A stretch of DNA of 64,000 nucleotides, taken from contig JAUZSP010000007.1 of NCBI GenBank assembly GCA_030949385.1, forward strand, positions 335,861 through 399,860, read 5' to 3'. Position numbers and translations under genes: made by a program. Of the stretch, positions 1 through 9,851 are shown one piece after another (position 1 is the stretch's first letter; each line of letters opens with the position of its first letter). A model generated the notes under the pieces. It worked only from the letters and a program-made list of their open reading frames with translations, had not been told where the DNA came from and made no database searches. The stretch is from Gammaproteobacteria bacterium (GTDB lineage Bacteria > Pseudomonadota > Gammaproteobacteria > JAUZRS01).

Positions 1-1143
1 GGGCAACAACGCCGCCGCACCCTGCCGTGGTGGGTCTATCACCAGATGACTGAATTTTTCACCTTTTTCCACCAGCTTTTCTGCCAACAGACCGGCATCG
101 CCTTTTTGAAAACGACAATTTTCCAGACCCGCCTCTTTGGCGTTGAGCCGCGCCATGCGCATCGCTCCGCCTTGAGAATCTATCCCCAACAGTTCATGAC
201 AGCGTTCTGCTAACGGCAGAGAAAAATTACCTACCCCGCAGTAGAGATCCAACACTCGGCTCGTCTTATCCAGCTCTAAATGCTGCTTTACATAATCCAA
301 CATAGTTTGGTTCTGGGGCAGATTGACCTGAAAAAAGCGCCCCGTCTCCCAGCTTACCCGCCGCCCATCAATGTGAGCACTTAGCAGCAAAGCCTCACTG
401 CCCTCAGCACGTTTACCATCAGCCGTAAACACACCGCGATTTTTCACCTCAGCGAACACCGCCTCCACACCGTCGTGCTGCACCGCCCAACGGGCAAAGG
501 CCTTTAGCTCCAAACGCAAAAAATCCAAATCACAATAAAGCATCAGCTTTACCCCTGAACTCTCCGGGTTCAGTTGCAATGAGATGGCATCACACAGGCC
601 GCGTTTCGCCTGCCAAGGGTAATCGCTCACCACCTGCATCAAAACCTCGTTGAGCGGTTCTGCCGCCAGCAAGCAGCGCTTGATCGGCACCACCCGCTGA
701 GACTTTTTCATTCGATAACCAAAACCGTTTTTGGATGCGTGCAGACGAATCCGCTGTCGATAGAAAAAAGCGGTTTCTGACTCAATGGGTAAAGGCATTG
801 CCTCAGCCACCTCAGCAGGCAACCCCGCCACTCGCTGCAACGCATCACTGACCATCTGCTGTTTAACCCGCAACTGAGCAGGGTAAGCCGCGTGTTGTAA
901 ATTGCAGCCACCGCAACGGGCTTCATAACGACATTCTGGTTTTACCCGCTGTGCAGCCGCCTGCACAATCTGTTCAGGCTCCGCGATGACATGATTTTTT
1001 TTCTCACTGAGCAAGCGCAACTGCACACGCTCATCAAGTAAAACGTCACTGACCAACACACTCTTGCCACTGTCAAGGTGCGCCAGACCCAAACCACCGG
1101 CCACCATTTTTTCAATCACCACCACAGGCGAGGTTTCATTCAT
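1..1143 (-). CDS. rlmD: 23S rRNA (uracil-5-)-methyltransferase RlmD-like, 3' end cut by window
   Basis: S-adenosylmethionine-dependent RNA methyltransferase of the RlmD/TrmA (RumA) family, which makes 5-methyluridine in 23S rRNA. The frame is open from the ATG at 1143 to the window edge (381 residues seen; family members are about 430-450). An N-terminal TRAM-like segment is followed by the iron-sulfur cysteines in the pattern C-x5-C-G-G-C (CRYEARCGGC). Near the cut are the SAM-binding motif LDLYCGVGNFSL and the DPPRQGA motif. The catalytic cysteine lies outside the window. The cluster cysteines favour RlmD over TrmA, which lacks them; a paralogue of the same family cannot be excluded. Confidence 0.85.
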   Translation of the reverse strand, partial: MNETSPVVVIEKMVAGGLGLAHLDSGKSVLVSDVLLDERVQLRLLSEKKNHVIAEPEQIVQAAAQRVKPECRYEARCGGCNLQHAAYPAQLRVKQQMVSDALQRVAGLPAEVAEAMPLPIESETAFFYRQRIRLHASKNGFGYRMKKSQRVVPIKRCLLAAEPLNEVLMQVVSDYPWQAKRGLCDAISLQLNPESSGVKLMLYCDLDFLRLELKAFARWAVQHDGVEAVFAEVKNRGVFTADGKRAEGSEALLLSAHIDGRRVSWETGRFFQVNLPQNQTMLDYVKQHLELDKTSRVLDLYCGVGNFSLPLAERCHELLGIDSQGGAMRMARLNAKEAGLENCRFQKGDAGLLAEKLVEKGEKFSHLVIDPPRQGAAALLP

Positions 1144-1331
1144 AAGACACCTTATTCAGTCAGCCAAAAACAGAAAAAGCGGCCATTAATGCCCGCTCAC
1201 CCCCCTTTCGTCAAGCCAATACGCTTCTGGATTATGGGATTATGACTTTTATCAGCAAAAGGGGCTTATATTATGCTTTTGAGTTCCATTCTTGCTTTAG
1301 CTATCTACGTTATTTTCAATGAGGAGAAACC

Positions 1332-2048
1332 ATGCTTATCAAAGGACTCTTGGCCATCGGGGTCATTCTTACCTATATTTTTATCTATCAAGCCGACCCT
1401 AATTACATTGTCGTCTTGGGTGATGAAGACCATCCCATCGAATACATGAGCGCCCTGTTTCTGTTCACCACCTTTGTCACCTTCACCTACCTCTACATAC
1501 GCTCCAAACAAACCGAGAATCAATTTTTTGGCAAAAAAACCCAGCGCAACGTCTACTTTGTCTTACTGGCGCTGTTTTTCTTTGTCTGTTTTGGTGAAGA
1601 ACTAAGCTGGGGACAACGCATTTTTGGCTGGGAAACACCGGAAAATTTCAAGGAGATGAACGCACAAAAAGAGACCAACCTACATAACATCTGGGCTTTT
1701 TACGATGAAGACGCCGCAGGCGAGAAAAAATCGTTCCTCAGCTTGATGCTGAGCATGAACCGGCTGTTTGCCCTGTTTTGCCTGATCACCACCGTCATTA
1801 TTCCGCTCACCCATCGTTACATTAAGCCGATGCGAACGTTTTATCGCTACGCAGGCATTCCCATCGCTCCGATCTGGATCGGCGGCCTGTTTGTGCTCAA
1901 CTACATCGCTTTTAAAATCACCGGTGTCTACGGGGATCCGATACTCGTTTACCCATTAGATGAATTTAAGGAGTTTTTCTACGCGATGTTTTTTATGGTC
2001 TTAGCCTTTTGGTTCACTCTGGAAGCAAAGCGCAACGAACCGCAATAA
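1332..2048 (+). CDS. Conserved multi-pass membrane protein of unknown function
   Basis: Unrecognised 238-residue protein with about six hydrophobic segments, starting right at the N-terminus (ILTYIFIYQA) and ending near residue 230. The ATG at 1332 follows a good ribosome site (GAGGAG, 1320-1325). Between the third and fourth membrane segments lies a polar, likely conserved patch: GEELSWGQRIFGWETPE, then NAQKETNLHNIW. The paired glutamates, arginine and histidine could form an active or metal site. The EE...R arrangement recalls CPBP-type membrane proteases, but the spacing differs, so no function is assigned. It is a single gene, convergent with the RND operon. Confidence 0.75.
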   Translation: MLIKGLLAIGVILTYIFIYQADPNYIVVLGDEDHPIEYMSALFLFTTFVTFTYLYIRSKQTENQFFGKKTQRNVYFVLLALFFFVCFGEELSWGQRIFGWETPENFKEMNAQKETNLHNIWAFYDEDAAGEKKSFLSLMLSMNRLFALFCLITTVIIPLTHRYIKPMRTFYRYAGIPIAPIWIGGLFVLNYIAFKITGVYGDPILVYPLDEFKEFFYAMFFMVLAFWFTLEAKRNEPQ

Positions 2049-2057
2049 AACAACCAT

Positions 2058-2086
2058 CCGTGCAATAGGCTCTGCTTATCGCACGG
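2058..2086. terminator. Hairpin between convergent genes, possible bidirectional terminator
   Basis: Imperfect inverted repeat: the left arm 2058-2070 (CCGTGCAATAGGC) pairs with 2074-2086 with two mismatches. It lies in the 48-bp gap between the stop of the membrane protein and the stop of the convergent DUF3240 gene. No strong T-run follows on either strand, so termination activity is only inferred from position. Confidence 0.4.
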
Positions 2087-2096
2087 GTAACGAAAT

Positions 2097-2402
2097 TTAC
2101 TCGATACGCCCCGCCGCCATCACCGGCGTTAACCAATAGTGAACTCCCATCCCAGGAAAACTCTCTTTCAACTCCTGCAACAGCGTTTCTGCAACAGCGT
2201 AGTTCAACTGGATATGAAACATCACCTGTCGACGACGACCACTGACCTGCTCGGCCAAGCTCAAATGCATGTGATCTCTGCTGTGACCATCAATTTTATG
2301 GCTGGAAAAACCGCTCACCTCAACACGCCCCAAAAGCCAATCCAACAAACTCTCTTCCACCTCAGGGCTGGAGACCAAGGTCATCAAACAAGACTCAGAC
2401 AT
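2097..2402 (-). CDS. DUF3240 family protein, PII-like, linked to metal RND pump
   Basis: Small cytoplasmic protein of the DUF3240 family, usually found just downstream of heavy-metal RND pumps; its role is not established but the fold resembles PII-type signalling proteins. The chosen start is the ATG at 2402 (MSESCLMTLV), which overlaps the pump gene stop in the string ATGTCTGA and implies translational coupling. A longer in-frame reading from 2426 would add eight basic residues but lies inside the pump gene. It is the last gene of the efflux operon. Confidence 0.75.
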   Translation of the reverse strand: MSESCLMTLVSSPEVEESLLDWLLGRVEVSGFSSHKIDGHSRDHMHLSLAEQVSGRRRQVMFHIQLNYAVAETLLQELKESFPGMGVHYWLTPVMAAGRIE

Positions 2403-5400
2403 ACGCTTTTCCCTTTTCAATTCCAAAACGACGGTACAAAATCGGCAACAGATAGAGCGTCAATAACGTAGAGGTCACCAAACCACCGATCACCACCACC
2501 GCCAACGGCTTTTGAATTTCAGACCCAGGACCGGTGGCAAACAGCAACGGTACCAGCCCAAAAGCCGCAATGGTGGCGGTCATTAACACCGGTCGTAAAC
2601 GCCGTTTCGCTCCCTCTAAAACCACCTCTGCCATCGGTACCCCATGCGCCAACAACTGATTAAAGTAGGTCAGCATCACCACGCCGTTCAAAACCGCAAT
2701 CCCCAACAGGGCGATAAAACCCACGGAAGCCGGTACCGACATGTATTCACCGGAAAACCAGAGCGCAAACACGCCGCCAATCATGGCAAACGGAATATTG
2801 GTCAATACCAAAGCCGCCTGCCGTGCCGAACCAAAGGTGGAAAAAAGCAGCAAAAAGATCAAACCAATCGCCACCGGCACCACCAAACTCAAACGGGTTG
2901 CCGCACGCTGTTGATTCTCAAACTGCCCACCCCAAGCCAACTGGTAACCACTGGGCAATTGCACTTGCTGCTGCACCGCTTGCTTCGCCTCCTCCACAAA
3001 CCCCACCAGATCACGACCTCGCACATTGGCCGCCACCACCACCAACCGTGCCCCTTGCTCACGATTGACCTGTACCGGCCCCTCTACGCGACTGATGTCC
3101 GCCACCAAAGAAAGCGGCACATTACGACCGTCCTCCAAGGTCAGCAGCAGGTTTTTAAACTCCGAGGCGGATTGACGCACCTTGTCATCGCCGCGCAACA
3201 CCAAGGCGGTGCGCCGCGCCGATTCATGGATCGTACCGATCACTGTGCCTTCCAGCTGAACCCGCAAAATCGCTTCAACGGCTTCAACAGAGAGACCCAA
3301 ACGGCCAATAGCGGCACGATTCAGAGCCACTTTCAGGTATTGCACACCGTCGTTTTCGGTGTAAAAAACATCTTCCGAACCGCGCAGACCGCGCAGCACA
3401 TCGGCGATCTGCTGCGCGGCCAGATTGAGCTTATCCAGATCGTCACCAAACAACTTCACCGCCACATCACCGCGCACACCGGTCAACATCTCCGACACCC
3501 GCATCTCAATGGGCTGGGTAAAACCAAAGGAAACCCCAGGAAAACCCTCCATCACCAAGCGCAGCTTTTCGATCAACGCTGCTTTATTTTCAACCTGCCA
3601 TTCATCTTCGGGGCGCAGCATCAAAAACGTGTCGGTCTGATTCAACCCCATCGGATCCATACCAATCTCATCGGAGCCGGTGCGCGCCACCACTCCTTCC
3701 ACCTCATGCACCGACATCAAACGTTTTTCCACCCGCAGATCCATTGCCATCGACTCTTCCAAGCTGATGGAGGGCAGTTTTTCCAACTGCAAAATAATGC
3801 TGCCTTCGTCCATCGTCGGCATAAAGGTTTTGCCGATCTGACCGTAAGCCAAAGCCGTGGCCACCAGCCCCAGCAACGCACTGCCGATCACCACCTTGCT
3901 GTTCTGCAATGCCCATTGCAATGAAGGGGCATACATGCGATTTAAACCCCGCACCAACCACGGCTCAGTGTGCGTCACTTTGGTCATTAAAAACGCACTC
4001 AACACCGGAATCACCGTCAACGACAACACCAAAGAAGCACCCAAAGCAAACACAATGGTCAACGCCACAGGGATAAACAGTTTGCCTTCCAGCCCTTGCA
4101 AGGTCAGCAAGGGCAAAAAGACCAGCATAATAATAATGATGCCAGAGGTGACGGGCACCGCCACCTCACGCACCGCGCGATAAATCAGATGCAGACGAGG
4201 CAGTTTTTTGCGTTTTTCATCGTCCGACAAATAGACCATGATGTTCTCCACCACCACCACCGAGGCATCCACCAGCATACCGATGGCAATGGCCAGACCA
4301 CCCAAGCTCATTAAATTGGCAGTCAAACCAAACTGAGACATCAAAATAAACGTTGCCAACGCCGCCAAAGGCAAGGAGAGCGCCACCACCAAAGAGGCGC
4401 GCGCGTCACCCAAAAAGAGCAGCAACAAAATCACCACCAAAACAATCGCTTCCGTCAACGCTTTCGAAACCGTATTGACCGCCCGTGACACCAGATCACC
4501 ACGATCATAAAAAATATCGGTGTGAATGCCTTCCGGTAACGAGGATTGCAACTCCTCCAGTTTCAGGCGAACGCCTTTCACCACTTCATTGGCATTGGCA
4601 CCGCGCAGACCCAACACCAGCCCTTCCACAGCTTCACCCTCACCGTTACGGGTCACACCACCGTAACGGGTCATGGAACCCAATTGCACCTTGGCTACAT
4701 CACTGACCTTAACCGTCACCAAACCGTCCTGCTTCACCACGATGTCAGCCACATCCTGCAAGGAACGAATGCTGCCCTCGCTGCGCACCAACAGCACCTC
4801 TTCACCTTCGTTAAGACGACCAGCACCGTCGTTGCGGTTGTTGTTTTTCAACGCCTCCATCAACAGAGCATAACTGACCCCACGAGCCGCCATTTGCGCG
4901 TTATCGGGCACCACCTCAAAGCTGCGTACCAAACCTCCCAACGAGTTGACATCCGCCACCCCTGGCACCCCGCGCAATGCGGGGCGAATCACCCAATCCA
5001 GCAACGAACGTTTTTCTTGCAAGGTGAGAGTGTCGCCCTCCACGGTGAACATGAACATCTCACCCAGTGGGGTGGTCAACGGCGCAATACCACCGCTGAT
5101 GTCCTGCGGTAAATCAGCCCAAATACCGCTCAGACGTTCAGCCACTTGCTGACGTGCCCAATAAATATCCGTGCTGTCCTCAAAATCCACCGTAATGTCC
5201 GTCAAAGCGTATTTGGCCACCGAGCGCAACATGGTCTGCTGCGGGATGCCCAACATCTCCACTTCAATCGGAGCGGTAATACGCGCCTCCACCTCTTCTG
5301 GGGTCATGCCAGGCGCTTTGATAATGATTTTTACCTGAGTCGAAGAGACATCGGGAAAGGCATCAATGGGGATGTTTTTCACCGCGCCAATGCCCACACC

Positions 5401-5472
5401 CACCAACAGCAACACCAACAACATCATCAACAGGCGTTGGGTTAAGGCAAACTGCACCACTCTGGAGAGCAT
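2395..5472 (-). CDS. Heavy-metal efflux RND pump, CzcA/CusA family
   Basis: Inner-membrane proton-driven pump (1025 residues, normal for the HME-RND family) exporting metal cations through the adaptor and outer membrane channel encoded just upstream. The protein has the usual two halves, each with one leading helix, a large periplasmic loop and a bundle of helices. The fourth helix reads GGLAIAIGMLVDASVVVVEN, with the proton-relay Asp and Glu. The first Asp of the CzcA pattern (DFG) is replaced as in CusA, whereas the periplasmic segment GMDPMGLNQTD resembles Czc/Cnr pumps. The metal specificity is therefore open. It starts one base after the adaptor gene ends. Confidence 0.9.
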   Translation of the reverse strand: MLSRVVQFALTQRLLMMLLVLLLVGVGIGAVKNIPIDAFPDVSSTQVKIIIKAPGMTPEEVEARITAPIEVEMLGIPQQTMLRSVAKYALTDITVDFEDSTDIYWARQQVAERLSGIWADLPQDISGGIAPLTTPLGEMFMFTVEGDTLTLQEKRSLLDWVIRPALRGVPGVADVNSLGGLVRSFEVVPDNAQMAARGVSYALLMEALKNNNRNDGAGRLNEGEEVLLVRSEGSIRSLQDVADIVVKQDGLVTVKVSDVAKVQLGSMTRYGGVTRNGEGEAVEGLVLGLRGANANEVVKGVRLKLEELQSSLPEGIHTDIFYDRGDLVSRAVNTVSKALTEAIVLVVILLLLFLGDARASLVVALSLPLAALATFILMSQFGLTANLMSLGGLAIAIGMLVDASVVVVENIMVYLSDDEKRKKLPRLHLIYRAVREVAVPVTSGIIIIMLVFLPLLTLQGLEGKLFIPVALTIVFALGASLVLSLTVIPVLSAFLMTKVTHTEPWLVRGLNRMYAPSLQWALQNSKVVIGSALLGLVATALAYGQIGKTFMPTMDEGSIILQLEKLPSISLEESMAMDLRVEKRLMSVHEVEGVVARTGSDEIGMDPMGLNQTDTFLMLRPEDEWQVENKAALIEKLRLVMEGFPGVSFGFTQPIEMRVSEMLTGVRGDVAVKLFGDDLDKLNLAAQQIADVLRGLRGSEDVFYTENDGVQYLKVALNRAAIGRLGLSVEAVEAILRVQLEGTVIGTIHESARRTALVLRGDDKVRQSASEFKNLLLTLEDGRNVPLSLVADISRVEGPVQVNREQGARLVVVAANVRGRDLVGFVEEAKQAVQQQVQLPSGYQLAWGGQFENQQRAATRLSLVVPVAIGLIFLLLFSTFGSARQAALVLTNIPFAMIGGVFALWFSGEYMSVPASVGFIALLGIAVLNGVVMLTYFNQLLAHGVPMAEVVLEGAKRRLRPVLMTATIAAFGLVPLLFATGPGSEIQKPLAVVVIGGLVTSTLLTLYLLPILYRRFGIEKGKAYV

Positions 5473-6573
5473 TTATTCACCCCCTCCCAAACCCAACCAA
5501 ATCGCTTTCAGAGCCGAAACCCCAGTGACTGCGAACAGATCGCTGCTGTTCAGCCGCGCACTGACCAAAGCTCTGTCCTCCTGCTGACTCACCACGGCCA
5601 CCGAACGCACCACAAACCCCGAAGCATCCCGCACCATCAGATACACCTGTCCATCACGACGCAACAGCGCCGAACTGCTCACCTCAAACTGAGAGGCCTG
5701 CGCCTCCAGCGCCAAGCGCGCCTCAACAAATTGCCCTGGACGCAACTGCTCAACCCCCTTAGTCACTTCCGCTCGCAACATCACCGTTTGATTATTTGGG
5801 TTCACCTCTCGACCGATCAAAATCAACCGCGCCTGCACTTCAGGTTCCACCAATTGCACCACCGCACCCACACGCACGCCTTTCAACTGGGTCAAAGGCA
5901 GATACATCTCCAGCCACAACGGCTCTAGTTTCGCCAAACGGTAAATCGGTGTCATACGGTCAAGCTGTTCACCGGGTGTCAACAAACGCTTCATCACCAC
6001 CCCATCGGCAGGCGCACGAATCACCAACTGACTGGAAAGCTTGCGGCTGCTTTTTAAAACATCAATTTCATCCATTTTCATCCCAGACAACATCAGCGCC
6101 TGCCGACCTTCATCTTCAACCGCTTGCAACTCTGAGTAACGACTCTGCTTTTGCAACAGACGACGTTTCGCAATCACCCCCTCTTTGTAGAGCTTTTGAT
6201 CACGCCGTTTGTCACTCAAGGCCAGAGCCAACTGCGTCACGGTCTGTAAATAATCGCGCTGCAATACCATCAATTCTGGGCTTTCCAGACGCGCCAACGG
6301 CGCTCCTTCAACGACCATCTCCCCCTCCGCCACCAGCAACGCTTGCAACAGACCCGCTTGCGGTGCACTGACAATACGCACTTGCGCCGGAGGGATCACC
6401 ATCTGACCTGGATGACGTGCGCCCAACGTCACATCCACCACCACCGGCTGCTGTAACGTTACCCCCAACGCCAAAAATTGCTGTGGTTGCACGTCAATGT
6501 GATCAGCCTCAGAGGCATTTACGTGTACAAAGGCTGCGCTCATCAACAGCACTAATCCTAAAATTCGTTTCAT
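5473..6573 (-). CDS. Efflux RND periplasmic adaptor, CusB/CzcB family
   Basis: Membrane fusion protein (366 residues) joining the RND pump to the outer membrane channel. A signal peptide (MKRILGLVLLMSAAFVHVNA) is followed by a split lipoyl domain (LLVAEGEMVVEGAPLARLESPELM and the VIRAPADGVV half), an alpha-hairpin of about 70 residues between them, and beta-barrel regions (PLWLEMYLPL). No histidine-rich N-terminal metal-binding extension is present beyond a short EADHIDV. The gene overlaps the upstream channel gene by four bases and abuts the pump gene. Confidence 0.88.
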   Translation of the reverse strand: MKRILGLVLLMSAAFVHVNASEADHIDVQPQQFLALGVTLQQPVVVDVTLGARHPGQMVIPPAQVRIVSAPQAGLLQALLVAEGEMVVEGAPLARLESPELMVLQRDYLQTVTQLALALSDKRRDQKLYKEGVIAKRRLLQKQSRYSELQAVEDEGRQALMLSGMKMDEIDVLKSSRKLSSQLVIRAPADGVVMKRLLTPGEQLDRMTPIYRLAKLEPLWLEMYLPLTQLKGVRVGAVVQLVEPEVQARLILIGREVNPNNQTVMLRAEVTKGVEQLRPGQFVEARLALEAQASQFEVSSSALLRRDGQVYLMVRDASGFVVRSVAVVSQQEDRALVSARLNSSDLFAVTGVSALKAIWLGLGGGE

Positions 6574-7826
6574 AACGATGCTCCCGCAGCTTGATTCAAA
6601 CGGGAAATTTCCCGTTGCAATTGTAATTGATGCAAATGTAAATTTCGTTCGACGCTAAACGCACGCGCCTTAACCCGTAACAACTCCACCAAGTCCACCT
6701 CACCCGCCTGAAAAGCCGATGTTGTTAGGCGCACGTTTTTTTGCAGCAGATCGTGACGCTGTTGAGCCACCGCCAAGGCCTCACGACTGACCTCCAAAGC
6801 GTGTTCAGCGTGATGCAGTGCTTTGTGCAGCGAACGTCTTTTGTCAGCCAGTTGACGCTGTGATTGTGCGATGAACAATCGACCTTGTGCCTCCGCTTTA
6901 GCTGCGCGAGTACCGCCGCCCAGGGGCATCGTCAGACCCAAACCGACACTCTGAACCGCTTCATCTTGACGATTGAAACGCTCTTGGCGCAGATTGAATT
7001 GCAACTCAGGTTCACCCTTTGCCACAAGGCGTTCCAGCATGGCTTGCGCCTCTGCTCGCCCCTTTTTTGCTGCCAACAAAAGCAACTCAACATGCTGCAT
7101 TAATGGCTGCGCCAAGCGATTCACTGGCTCTTGAAATTCAGCGGGAATCTGCTCCAAGCCGGTCAAAGATTGATAATGGTATTGCGCGTGTTTGACTTTC
7201 TCCAGCGCATGAAACAACTCTCCTTGGCGCGCCAAGCTCTCCTCTTGCGCTAACAGAAGATCTCGGTATGCCAACTCCCCCAGATCCACCCGCTTTTTCA
7301 CATCAATCTGCAACTGCTTCGCCGTCTGCCATGCCGCATTGACCAAAACGTAATCGTTGTGACTGATGATCAACCCCCACAGGCTCTCTCGAACCAGCCC
7401 CGAAAGACGCAAATGCAACGCCGCTTTTTTGTGTGTCAGCAATTGCGCTTCAAAACGCAAGACACTCTCTGTTGCGGTTTGGCTTCCAAAGCGCTTGAGA
7501 GGCAGCGTCAATCCCAGCTCCCACTCTTCCAAACCTTGATCCTGCAATAACAGATCATTTTGATGCTTCACAGCCATTCGAACGTTATCGGATAACCACG
7601 ACGTGCTGTATTTTTGAGCGGCCAATAATGCCTGCGACTCCGCCTGCAACAGTTGCGCTTCTGGCGTACGGCTCAACGCTGCACCCACTACCTGCGGCAA
7701 GCTCAACGCCTGTGAACGCAACAAAGGTACGACAACATCGTGTTTATTGGCCTTATGATCGGCAAAAACCGGTAAAAAAGAGAAAGATAACAACAGCAGG
7801 CTGATACGCCCAAAAGTAAAAAACAT
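6570..7826 (-). CDS. TolC-family outer membrane efflux protein, CzcC-like
   Basis: Outer-membrane channel of the tripartite metal efflux system (418 residues). A signal peptide (MFFTFGRISLLLLSFSFLPVFA) precedes two tandem coiled-coil repeats rich in Ala, Gln and Leu, as in the TolC/CzcC family. The second repeat ends with the usual AFQAGEVDLVELLRVKAR pattern. It is the first gene of the operon channel-adaptor-pump-DUF3240, all on the minus strand and joined by overlaps of a few bases. The 194-bp gap upstream should contain the promoter; I could not assign it. Confidence 0.85.
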   Translation of the reverse strand: MFFTFGRISLLLLSFSFLPVFADHKANKHDVVVPLLRSQALSLPQVVGAALSRTPEAQLLQAESQALLAAQKYSTSWLSDNVRMAVKHQNDLLLQDQGLEEWELGLTLPLKRFGSQTATESVLRFEAQLLTHKKAALHLRLSGLVRESLWGLIISHNDYVLVNAAWQTAKQLQIDVKKRVDLGELAYRDLLLAQEESLARQGELFHALEKVKHAQYHYQSLTGLEQIPAEFQEPVNRLAQPLMQHVELLLLAAKKGRAEAQAMLERLVAKGEPELQFNLRQERFNRQDEAVQSVGLGLTMPLGGGTRAAKAEAQGRLFIAQSQRQLADKRRSLHKALHHAEHALEVSREALAVAQQRHDLLQKNVRLTTSAFQAGEVDLVELLRVKARAFSVERNLHLHQLQLQREISRLNQAAGASL

Positions 7827-8006
7827 AACCGTCCTAACGCTAAAAACAATTTTAAATATTTTGCTCCATCACCAACATGGCAGCAGCAAAGAGGCGCAGA
7901 ATAATCCTTATTTCTTAGCCAATACTTAATAGTTTTTACAGAATAAACACAACCTAAAAATATGTGATAGAGATCTCATAGCCCTACTGTACGAAGGACA
8001 ATAGAG

Positions 8007-8028
8007 GCGATTGATTATTATCAATCGC
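8007..8028 (-). terminator. Stem-loop at the end of fadD
   Basis: Perfect 9-bp inverted repeat (8007-8015 GCGATTGAT and 8020-8028) with a 4-base loop, overlapping the fadD stop codon. No T-run follows on the minus strand, so it may act as an mRNA 3' stabiliser rather than a rho-independent terminator. Confidence 0.35.
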
Positions 8029-9685
8029 GCAACGCTCGGCGCAAAATTTTACCCACGTTATTTTTCGGCAATTCACGCCGAAATTCGATTAAATGCGGCA
8101 CTTTATACGCAGTTAAATTACGTTTGCAGTGTTCAATTAATCGCTCTTTTTCAACGATTTTCCCTTGTTTCAGTACCACAAATACCTTTACCGCCTCACC
8201 ACTTTTAGGGTCTAACACCCCAATACAGGCGGCTTCATCAACGCCATCACACTCTACCAGCACCGATTCGATTTCATTTGGGTAGACATTAAATCCCGAA
8301 ACAATAATCAGATCTTTTTTCCGGTCCACAATGCGCACAAAACCCTGTTCATCCACACACGCCACATCACCCGAATAGAGCCAACCGTCACGCAACACTT
8401 TCTCACTCTCATCTGGCCGTTGCCAATACGCCGACATTACCTGCGGACCACGAATGCAGAGTTCTCCCGCCTCACCTTGTGGTAAAACCTCACCCGCATC
8501 ATTACGAATGGAAATCTCAGTGGAGGGCAGAGGCAGGCCAATCGAAGCGGTAAAATGATCAACCGAAACAGGGTTAACACAGACCACCGGTGAACACTCC
8601 GTTAAACCGTAACCCTCCACCATCGTCTGCCCAGTCAGGCACTGCCAACGTTCAGCCACCGATTTTTGCAACGCTGTGCCACCGGCCACACTCAACTTCA
8701 AAGCTGAAAAATTCAATTTGGCAAAGTCAGGGTGATTCATCAGAGCATTGAAGAGGGTATTAACCCCTGAAATCACGCTAAAAGGCCAGCGAGACAGCTC
8801 TTTTATAAACGCCGGAATGTCTCTAGGGTTGGTAATCAACACCATCAATGCACCCTGCTTCATAAAGGTCAGGCAATTACAGCTTAAACAGAAAATGTGG
8901 TAGAGCGGCAAAGCGGTAATCACAACTTCTTGCCCCTCTTTTATCACCGGCTTTAACCAAGCAGAAACCTGTTCAATGTTGGCCAACATATTTCGATGGC
9001 TCAACACCGCACCCTTAGCCACTCCCGTGGTACCGCCAGTGTATTGCAAAAAAGCCATATCCTCTGCATCAACGTTTACTGGACTCAACGCCTGTTTTTC
9101 GCCCCGAGAAAGCACCGTTTTAAAGGTCACAATCTGCTCACGAGGCAATTGAAACGCAGGTACAGCACGTTTAATCCAACGCAAAACAAAATTCACCACC
9201 GAGCCTTTAATAACCGGCAACAAATCCCCCACCTGCGTCAAAATAATGTGTTCAATGCGAGTTTGTTCCAACACTGGCTGCAAAACATGGGCAAAATTAG
9301 CCAAGATCACAATGGCTTTGGCACCAGAATCGTGCAGTTGATGTTGCAGTTCACGTGAGGTGTAAAGCGGGTTGATGTTGGTCACCACCAAACCGATGCG
9401 CAAAGCGGCAAACATCGCCACAGGGTATTGCAATAAATTGGGCATCATCAGCGCCAGCCTATCGCCCTTTTTCAGCTGCAGATCCTGTTGCAGATAAGCC
9501 GCAAACGCACGACTCCGTTGATCCAACTGTCGATAACTAAGCAACGCACCAAAATTGCTAAAGGCAGGTTTGTCTTCATACAACTGACAGTTTATTGCTA
9601 AAAAATGCCCCAAGGAGTCATAAACATCAGATTCGATCTCATTGGGTACCCCTTCTGGATAGTGATCCAACCCTATTTTTTTCAT
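8021..9685 (-). CDS. fadD: Long-chain fatty acid-CoA ligase FadD
   Basis: AMP-forming acyl-CoA synthetase (554 residues; E. coli FadD has 561) that activates free fatty acids to acyl-CoA at the cytoplasmic face of the inner membrane. Visible family motifs are the P-loop YTGGTTGVAKGA, the A5-type GYGLTECSPVV, the GWLYSGDVA motif and the fatty-acid-ligase signature DRKKDLIIVSGFNVYPNEIE. The C-terminal lysine lies in PKNNVGKILRRALRD. It is a single gene, divergent from the chemoreceptor-like gene. The start MKKIGLDHYPEGVP matches the family N-terminus. Confidence 0.9.
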   Translation of the reverse strand: MKKIGLDHYPEGVPNEIESDVYDSLGHFLAINCQLYEDKPAFSNFGALLSYRQLDQRSRAFAAYLQQDLQLKKGDRLALMMPNLLQYPVAMFAALRIGLVVTNINPLYTSRELQHQLHDSGAKAIVILANFAHVLQPVLEQTRIEHIILTQVGDLLPVIKGSVVNFVLRWIKRAVPAFQLPREQIVTFKTVLSRGEKQALSPVNVDAEDMAFLQYTGGTTGVAKGAVLSHRNMLANIEQVSAWLKPVIKEGQEVVITALPLYHIFCLSCNCLTFMKQGALMVLITNPRDIPAFIKELSRWPFSVISGVNTLFNALMNHPDFAKLNFSALKLSVAGGTALQKSVAERWQCLTGQTMVEGYGLTECSPVVCVNPVSVDHFTASIGLPLPSTEISIRNDAGEVLPQGEAGELCIRGPQVMSAYWQRPDESEKVLRDGWLYSGDVACVDEQGFVRIVDRKKDLIIVSGFNVYPNEIESVLVECDGVDEAACIGVLDPKSGEAVKVFVVLKQGKIVEKERLIEHCKRNLTAYKVPHLIEFRRELPKNNVGKILRRALRD

Positions 9686-9851
9686 CAGCTAAGCCTCCAC
9701 AAAGATGCAAAAAAACAGCGCATCATTATTCAATCATACGCCCCAGACCCATCAATTTTTAAACCATATTATCCTTAAGAGCCGTGATAAGTCGTCGCTA
9801 ACAACAGATATAACCTGCTCCCTAAAACCCGATCATTAATGAGTTAAAATC

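Noticed and set aside
2644..3924. Long open frame on the plus strand across the RND pump gene
   Set aside because: Antisense shadow of the pump; its composition (His- and Gln-rich) is typical of reversed coding DNA.
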